Assembly (NCBI GenBank): GCA_028565635.1
Contig: JAOXYB010060624.1
Location: 1-10,733, forward strand
DNA: 10,733 nt
DNA from: Phoronis ovalis
Taxonomy: Eukaryota > Phoronida > Phoronidae
Direction of reading: 5' to 3'
Positions 9,701 through 10,733 of the stretch are shown in pieces. The stretch's first letter is position 1; each line of letters begins with the position of its first letter. The position numbers and the translations under genes are program-made. A model generated the notes under the pieces. The model saw only the letters and a list, made by a program, of their open reading frames with translations, ran no database searches and had not been told where the DNA came from.

Positions 9701-10455
9701 CACCAGGCACAATATATGCACAGCACGAAATCGCACAATAAGTATCAATGTCTCATCCATCATATGTCAAACTCACTGGGAAGAAAAAAATACTTACCAT
9801 GCATTCAGTAAGGTCAGTGCTTGAAAAGTTGCAGAATTTCTTTTGTTATACATTTAGCATTCACCCTACTGTGAACACAGACTGCTCACATGAAACGTAC
9901 AAAAGAGGAGAACCCCGGGATAATGTATTTAAGTGGGGGGTGTCACTGATGGTAAAACTTTCAGACCAACTGTTGAATATGGACACCATCCTATATCAAA
10001 ATTCTGAAGCACACCAAATCAGATAAATAGGTTGCCAAACTGGTTCCTGATGTGGAATTTTATATAAAAATGGTCAAAATACTTAGCTTAAAAAATTGTA
10101 CCCATGCTATACCACAGAAGCCATAAAGATATCCATTCTAAATTAGTCAAAAAAAAAAGTTGATAATACCTACAGCAAATCATCATCAGCCCACACACTA
10201 AGATATCCATGGGAGCAGAATGGTCACCTGACATTATAGTCTACTTTGAAATACACTTGTGCTTACACTGGTCATAAAAAGCTATAAAAAAGCTGTAGGA
10301 AGATGTAATGAAAGCAGAGTATCATTGAATGTGGCTTCTGTAAGTGCATTAATGCTAAGGAGCAATTCTGGCACCATTCACAAGTTCACTTTCTTCCATC
10401 AAAAAAACATGACATGTGATACTTACATCAATTGGAGGAGGTTTATGTTTTCCTT
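386..10455 (-). CDS. PIP5K1: Type I phosphatidylinositol-4-phosphate 5-kinase, 15 exons in window, 5'-incomplete
   Basis: The enzyme phosphorylates phosphatidylinositol 4-phosphate on the 5-hydroxyl, making PI(4,5)P2 at the cytoplasmic face of the plasma membrane. That lipid controls actin, endocytosis and phospholipase C signalling. The coding sequence joins 10455-10427, 9164-9024, 8625-8495, 8064-7947, 7666-7514, 7201-7142, 6825-6586, 6303-6153, 5866-5755, 5418-5286, 4922-4835, 2993-2886, 2668-2494, 1780-1587 and 777-386, about 740 codons with all phases compatible. Counting from the first full codon, the kinase domain runs from about residue 39 to 448: GASGS at 154-158, the IIKT lysine at 171, DLKGS at 236-240, MDYS with Asp299, and VID with Asp400. 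The KKKIEH segment (Glu412) and SVHRPGFYA are the substrate loop of type I enzymes; from memory, type II enzymes have Ala at the Glu position. A tail of about 290 residues follows. The initiator exon is outside the window. Family assignment is secure; the vertebrate alpha/beta/gamma names do not apply with certainty. Confidence 0.96.
778..1586 (-). other. Intron 14 (809 bp)
   Basis: AT-rich, GTAAGA donor and CTACAG acceptor. Open frames at 816-1079 (plus) and 950-1174 (minus) overlap each other on opposite strands and match no family I know. No repeat or RNA gene is recognised. Confidence 0.7.
1587..1780 (-). CDS. PIP5K1: PIP5K1 exon 14: Ser/Thr-rich tail exon
   Basis: One base, 64 codons, one base; TTTTAG acceptor and GTAAGA donor. 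The product is dominated by Ser, Thr, Ala and Glu, for example [20 protein letters not shown], with several Ser-Pro sites. Such composition suggests a disordered, phosphorylatable tail. There is no conserved motif, so the call rests on the open frame, the two splice sites and the phases fitting both neighbours. The frame stays open to an apparent ATG at 1789-1791, but that ATG lies in the intron. Confidence 0.8.
1789..2141 (+). mobile_element. Non-LTR retrotransposon 3' remnant (RT C-terminal CPLC region)
   Basis: A plus-strand open frame at 1793-1948 (51 codons, stop TAG) encodes [20 protein letters not shown] followed by [14 protein letters not shown]. This is the pattern R-CPLC----E-E-HFLF-C--Y---R of the cysteine/histidine motif after the reverse transcriptase domain in many animal LINE-type elements. 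The usual His is Tyr here, and the protein stops soon after, so the copy is dead. About 200 bases of non-coding sequence follow, ending in an AGCCC-AGATG-GGGCT hairpin (2112-2126). CATAATG occurs at 1789-1795 and 2135-2141 and may be the target-site duplication. The element is 5'-truncated and antisense to the host gene. The clade cannot be assigned from so short a piece. Confidence 0.72.
2112..2126 (+). repeat. GC-rich hairpin near the retroelement 3' end
   Basis: AGCCC (2112-2116) and GGGCT (2122-2126) are exact reverse complements around a 5-base loop, in a sequence otherwise very AT-rich. It lies shortly before the likely 3' end of the retroelement remnant. Some non-LTR elements use 3'-end stems for recognition by their reverse transcriptase, so that role is possible but not shown. 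Confidence 0.5.
2494..2668 (-). CDS. PIP5K1: PIP5K1 exon 13: GRPDLLP tail motif
   Basis: Two bases completing Gly, 57 codons, then two bases of a split codon. The acceptor is TTTTAG. It encodes [19 protein letters not shown], and GRPDLLP matches the GRPD-LP motif in vertebrate type I tails, so this is a real exon. The rest is rich in Gln, Ser, Pro and Thr. The 3' end is uncertain. The best site is a GC donor (CAG then GCATGT, 2488-2493). A weak GT donor at 2477-2478 gives the same phase and adds five residues. Without splicing the frame stops at 2454-2456. Confidence 0.88.
2886..2993 (-). CDS. PIP5K1: PIP5K1 exon 12: [10 protein letters not shown], start of C-terminal tail
   Basis: Two bases completing a Pro codon, 35 codons, one base of a split Gly codon; ACGCAG acceptor and GTATTG donor. 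It reads [19 protein letters not shown] and then [16 protein letters not shown]. Joined to exon 11 it gives [17 protein letters not shown], which matches the vertebrate pattern VFKK-PLK-SPSKK at the same place. That confirms the 1.8-kb intron between them. The segment is strongly basic, then polar, and is likely disordered. Confidence 0.92.
2994..4834 (-). other. Intron 11 (1841 bp), the longest
   Basis: It separates the kinase domain from the tail exons, with GTAAGT donor and ACGCAG acceptor. Contents: a perfect 10-bp inverted repeat at 4596-4619, an 11-T run at 3948-3958, and several short open frames (for example 4092-4340 and 3017-3325, minus strand) with no family resemblance. A 17-base segment at 4075-4091 is flanked by splice-like sites but would break the frame. 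No transposon protein is seen. Confidence 0.7.
4596..4619. repeat. Perfect 10-bp inverted repeat with A4 spacer
   Basis: AGTACTAGAA at 4596-4605 and TTCTAGTACT at 4610-4619 are exact reverse complements separated by AAAA. The DNA or its transcript could fold into a 10-bp stem with a 4-base loop. The arms are too short for a typical microRNA precursor or a transposon end. It sits in intron 11. Confidence 0.85.
4835..4922 (-). CDS. PIP5K1: PIP5K1 exon 11: end of kinase domain, SVHRPGFYA loop
   Basis: 29 codons plus one base, TTCTAG acceptor and GTAAGT donor. It encodes [19 protein letters not shown] and then [10 protein letters not shown]. The first part completes the specificity loop of type I kinases (DT-SVHRP-FYA-RF), and VFKK marks the end of the catalytic domain. 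The usual Glu before RF is Gln here. Confidence 0.96.
4923..5285 (-). other. Intron 10 (363 bp)
   Basis: AT-rich, GTAAGT donor and TTCTAG acceptor. It interrupts the substrate-specificity loop between DG and DT. Nothing else is recognised. Confidence 0.8.
5286..5418 (-). CDS. PIP5K1: PIP5K1 exon 10: VIDILQ metal site and KKKIEH loop start
   Basis: One base completing Pro, then 44 codons ending in phase 0, TTTCAG acceptor and GTAAGT donor. It reads [20 protein letters not shown] and then [23 protein letters not shown]. The Asp in VID (residue 400) is the expected metal-binding residue. KKKIEH begins the substrate-specificity loop. Its basic residues are linked to membrane binding, and its Glu (412) to PI4P preference in type I enzymes (from memory of loop-swap work). 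Confidence 0.97.
5419..5754 (-). other. Intron 9 (336 bp)
   Basis: AT-rich, GTAAGT donor and TTTCAG acceptor. Nothing else is recognised. Confidence 0.8.
5755..5866 (-). CDS. PIP5K1: PIP5K1 exon 9: YSTAMESIQ insert region
   Basis: Two bases completing Gly, 36 codons, and two bases of a split Pro codon, with TTTGTAG acceptor and GTAAGT donor. It encodes [19 protein letters not shown] followed by the acidic DDDENI. The YSTAMESIQ element is diagnostic of type I enzymes; type II and type III kinases lack it as far as I recall. The acidic run corresponds to the variable loop that precedes GGIPARN. Confidence 0.96.
6153..6303 (-). CDS. PIP5K1: PIP5K1 exon 8: [11 protein letters not shown] motif and insert start
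   Basis: 50 codons plus one base of a split Gly codon, TTGCAG acceptor and GTATAA donor. It starts [20 protein letters not shown]. The Asp of MDYS (residue 299) is a catalytic-site residue of the PIP kinase family. The rest, [21 protein letters not shown], matches the position of the variable insert seen in type I enzymes and is low in complexity. Confidence 0.96.
6586..6825 (-). CDS. PIP5K1: PIP5K1 exon 7: catalytic core with DLKGS
   Basis: 80 codons, phase 0 at both ends, TTTTCAG acceptor and GTAAGA donor. It begins [16 protein letters not shown], then gives [14 protein letters not shown] (DLKGS at residues 236-240), then PTLKDLDF and TIKRDCR. From family knowledge, the DLKGS segment lies at the active site and the basic STHKRKAS stretch helps bind the lipid headgroup. 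The conserved Tyr of the vertebrate ST-KR pattern is His here, a mild change. The frame stays open past the donor to 6523, but conservation stops at DCR and resumes in the next exon. Confidence 0.98.
6826..7141 (-). other. Intron 6 (316 bp)
   Basis: AT-rich, GTGAGT donor and TTTTCAG acceptor. A 64-codon minus-strand open frame at 6792-6986 crosses into the exon in the wrong frame and is not a gene. Confidence 0.8.
7142..7201 (-). CDS. PIP5K1: PIP5K1 exon 6: short exon, [13 protein letters not shown]
   Basis: Exactly 20 codons (60 bases), phase 0 at both ends, with TTGCAG acceptor and perfect GTGAGT donor. It encodes [20 protein letters not shown], the conserved NP-TLLPKF-GLY segment linking the two kinase lobes. 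The exon is symmetrical, so skipping would keep the frame but remove a core strand; a skipped form would be expected to be inactive. Confidence 0.97.
7202..7513 (-). other. Intron 5 (312 bp)
   Basis: AT-rich, GTATGT donor and TTGCAG acceptor. Nothing else is recognised. Confidence 0.8.
7514..7666 (-). CDS. PIP5K1: PIP5K1 exon 5: nucleotide-binding loop and lysine
   Basis: 51 codons, phase 0 at both ends, TTTCCAG acceptor and GTATGT donor. It carries GASGSIFY (the glycine-rich nucleotide loop, residues 154-158 of the assembled product) and [17 protein letters not shown], whose lysine (171) is the expected ATP-binding lysine. It ends in LLPGYYM. The key residues are intact, so the enzyme should be active. 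Longer open frames reading past the donor (to 7475 or 7492) and upstream of the acceptor are intron read-through. Confidence 0.98.
7947..8064 (-). CDS. PIP5K1: PIP5K1 exon 4: EGSN-TPAHHY segment
   Basis: One base completing the split Gly codon, then 39 codons ending in phase 0, with TTTCAG acceptor and GTAAGT donor. It encodes [20 protein letters not shown] and then [19 protein letters not shown]. This is one of the best-conserved PIP5K stretches: FRFK-YAP--FRYFR--F-I-PDD. It forms the core of the N-lobe just before the nucleotide loop. Confidence 0.97.
8065..8494 (-). other. Intron 3 (430 bp) with G11/C11 tract
   Basis: AT-rich intron with GTGTGT donor and TTTCAG acceptor. Inside lies an 11-base G run on the plus strand (8367-8377), which reads as a C tract in the transcript. 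A cryptic acceptor and donor follow it and bracket 12 bases (8344-8355); see findings. Short open frames on both strands at 8346-8596 overlap exon 3 or this intron and are not real genes. Confidence 0.75.
8367..8377. repeat. 11-base G run (C11 on the transcribed strand)
   Basis: An uninterrupted run of eleven G on the plus strand inside intron 3, unusual in such AT-rich sequence. Its length may vary between individuals or be a sequencing weak point. Confidence 0.9.
8495..8625 (-). CDS. PIP5K1: PIP5K1 exon 3: N-lobe, QDF-VVES-FFP segment
   Basis: 43 codons plus two bases of a split Gly codon. The product contains [17 protein letters not shown] and [16 protein letters not shown]. These match the family pattern AIQ-GI---VG-L--K--RD-LMQDF-VVES-FFP, part of the N-terminal lobe and dimer region of the kinase. 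The acceptor is TTTGTAG. The donor GTGTGT is weaker than its neighbours, but it is the only one giving the phase-2 join that restores PGEGSN with the next exon. Confidence 0.95.
8626..9023 (-). other. Intron 2 (398 bp)
   Basis: AT-rich, GTAAGC donor and TTTGTAG acceptor. No repeat, RNA gene or coding remnant is recognised. Confidence 0.8.
9024..9164 (-). CDS. PIP5K1: PIP5K1 exon 2: linker and start of kinase domain
   Basis: 47 codons, phase 0 at both ends, ATTACAG acceptor and GTAAGC donor. The first half is a low-complexity Ser/Pro/Thr/Ala linker containing [10 protein letters not shown], likely disordered and with SP/TP sites a proline-directed kinase could use (inference). The second half, [18 protein letters not shown], matches the conserved segment that opens the kinase domain in animal type I enzymes (KKIGHR-V---G--TYKK). 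The open frame runs through the acceptor to an ATG at 9174-9176, but that ATG is intronic and is not the expected start. Confidence 0.93.
9165..10426 (-). other. Intron 1 (1262 bp)
   Basis: AT-rich sequence between the two N-terminal exons, with GTAAGT at its start and ATTACAG at its end. It holds a plus-strand open frame of 92 codons at 9748-10026 that resembles no family I recognise and is probably chance. It also contains a second strong minus-strand donor (GTAAGT, 9792-9797) immediately after an ATG, discussed as a possible alternative first exon. No mobile-element protein is recognisable. Confidence 0.7.
10427..10455 (-). CDS. PIP5K1: PIP5K1 exon 1 of window (small N-terminal exon)
   Basis: This 29-base exon is bounded by a TTTTCAG acceptor and a consensus GTAAGT donor. 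It begins with two bases of a codon split with an upstream exon. It then reads GKHKPPPID and ends in phase 0, matching the phase-0 start of the next exon. The N-terminal region of PIP5K1 proteins is variable, so homology gives no support. The call rests on the two good splice sites, the open frame and the phase. It could be optional or spurious. Confidence 0.6.
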
Positions 10456-10733
10456 CTGAAAATATAAACACTTAAAATGTACACAATCAGCTATAAACAT
10501 AAAATTGCATTTACCTCAATTATAAACAACAATTATTTCAGGAAAGTATATAGACCTATACACATAGTTACTATAAACTGGGTCTATATGCTTATTAAAA
10601 ATAGAACTAAAATGCAGTATTATGCATATATCTTAAAGCAGACACACTTTAATCTTGGGGGGGGGTACTCAGGTTATTTTTTGGTGGGGGTGTGCAGCCG
10701 AGTTGAACATTTTGGATTTGGATTGTATACTTT
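10456..10733. other. Intron or upstream sequence before the first visible exon
   Basis: No exon can be supported here. On the minus strand it ends in a good acceptor (TTTTCAG, 10456-10458) for the exon at 10427-10455. A GTAAAT donor-like site lies near 10511-10516. The sequence before it has a TGA in the only frame that would join the next exon in phase, so I do not call an exon. A 9-base G run is at 10657-10665, and another G-rich stretch (GGTGGGGGTGTG) is near 10683. Confidence 0.5.

Noticed and set aside
9748-10026. Plus-strand 92-codon open frame in intron 1
   Set aside because: No recognisable domain, no supporting signals, antisense to the gene; probably chance.
10511-10561. Possible upstream coding exon with acceptor GTGTATAG and donor GTAAAT
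   Set aside because: The only frame with the phase needed for the 10427-10455 exon has a TGA immediately before the donor.
1-10733. CRISPR arrays, operons, bacterial promoters, attachment sites, rRNA
   Set aside because: The split gene with consensus eukaryotic splice sites shows animal nuclear DNA; no regularly spaced repeats or RNA gene cores were seen by eye.

Overview
The window is animal (metazoan) nuclear DNA, AT-rich and intron-dense. It carries one recognisable gene, on the minus strand, for a type I phosphatidylinositol-4-phosphate 5-kinase (PIP5K1 family). Fifteen coding exons can be placed by homology, splice sites and codon phase. Together they encode about 740 residues. The conserved exons span the whole lipid-kinase domain; the first exon(s), with the natural start codon and promoter, lie beyond position 10733. 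Introns are mostly 200-430 bp, with five longer ones (0.7-1.8 kb). There are no bacterial features such as operons or ribosome binding sites. The species cannot be named from this sequence; a non-vertebrate animal is my best guess, from intron size, base composition and divergence from vertebrate PIP5K1.

Layout, in transcription order (right to left). 10456-10733: upstream intron sequence with a G run. 10427-10455: a small N-terminal exon. 9024-9164: low-complexity linker leading into the start of the kinase domain. 8495-8625, 7947-8064, 7514-7666, 7142-7201, 6586-6825, 6153-6303, 5755-5866, 5286-5418 and 4835-4922: the kinase domain, with the GASGS nucleotide loop, the IIKT lysine, the DLKGS catalytic motif, the MDYS motif, the VID metal-site motif and the type I substrate loop. 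2886-2993, 2494-2668, 1587-1780 and 386-777: a long Ser/Thr/Pro-rich and acidic C-terminal tail. An AATAAA signal lies ten bases after the stop codon.

The only recognisable mobile element is a short remnant of a non-LTR retrotransposon (1789-2141, plus strand) in the intron between exons 13 and 14. It keeps the C-terminal CPLC cysteine-motif region of the reverse transcriptase protein. It ends in a GC-rich hairpin tail and may be bounded by a 7-base direct repeat. It lies antisense to the kinase gene and almost touches the acceptor of exon 14. The same intron seems to use a GC donor.

I found no previously undescribed multi-gene system. The interesting points are about transcript structure: a probable GC-AG intron, a retroelement crowding an acceptor, a strong splice donor overlapping the end of the reading frame next to the polyadenylation signal, a possible internal alternative first exon, and candidate microexons. 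All exon boundaries are inferred from sequence alone, without transcript data.
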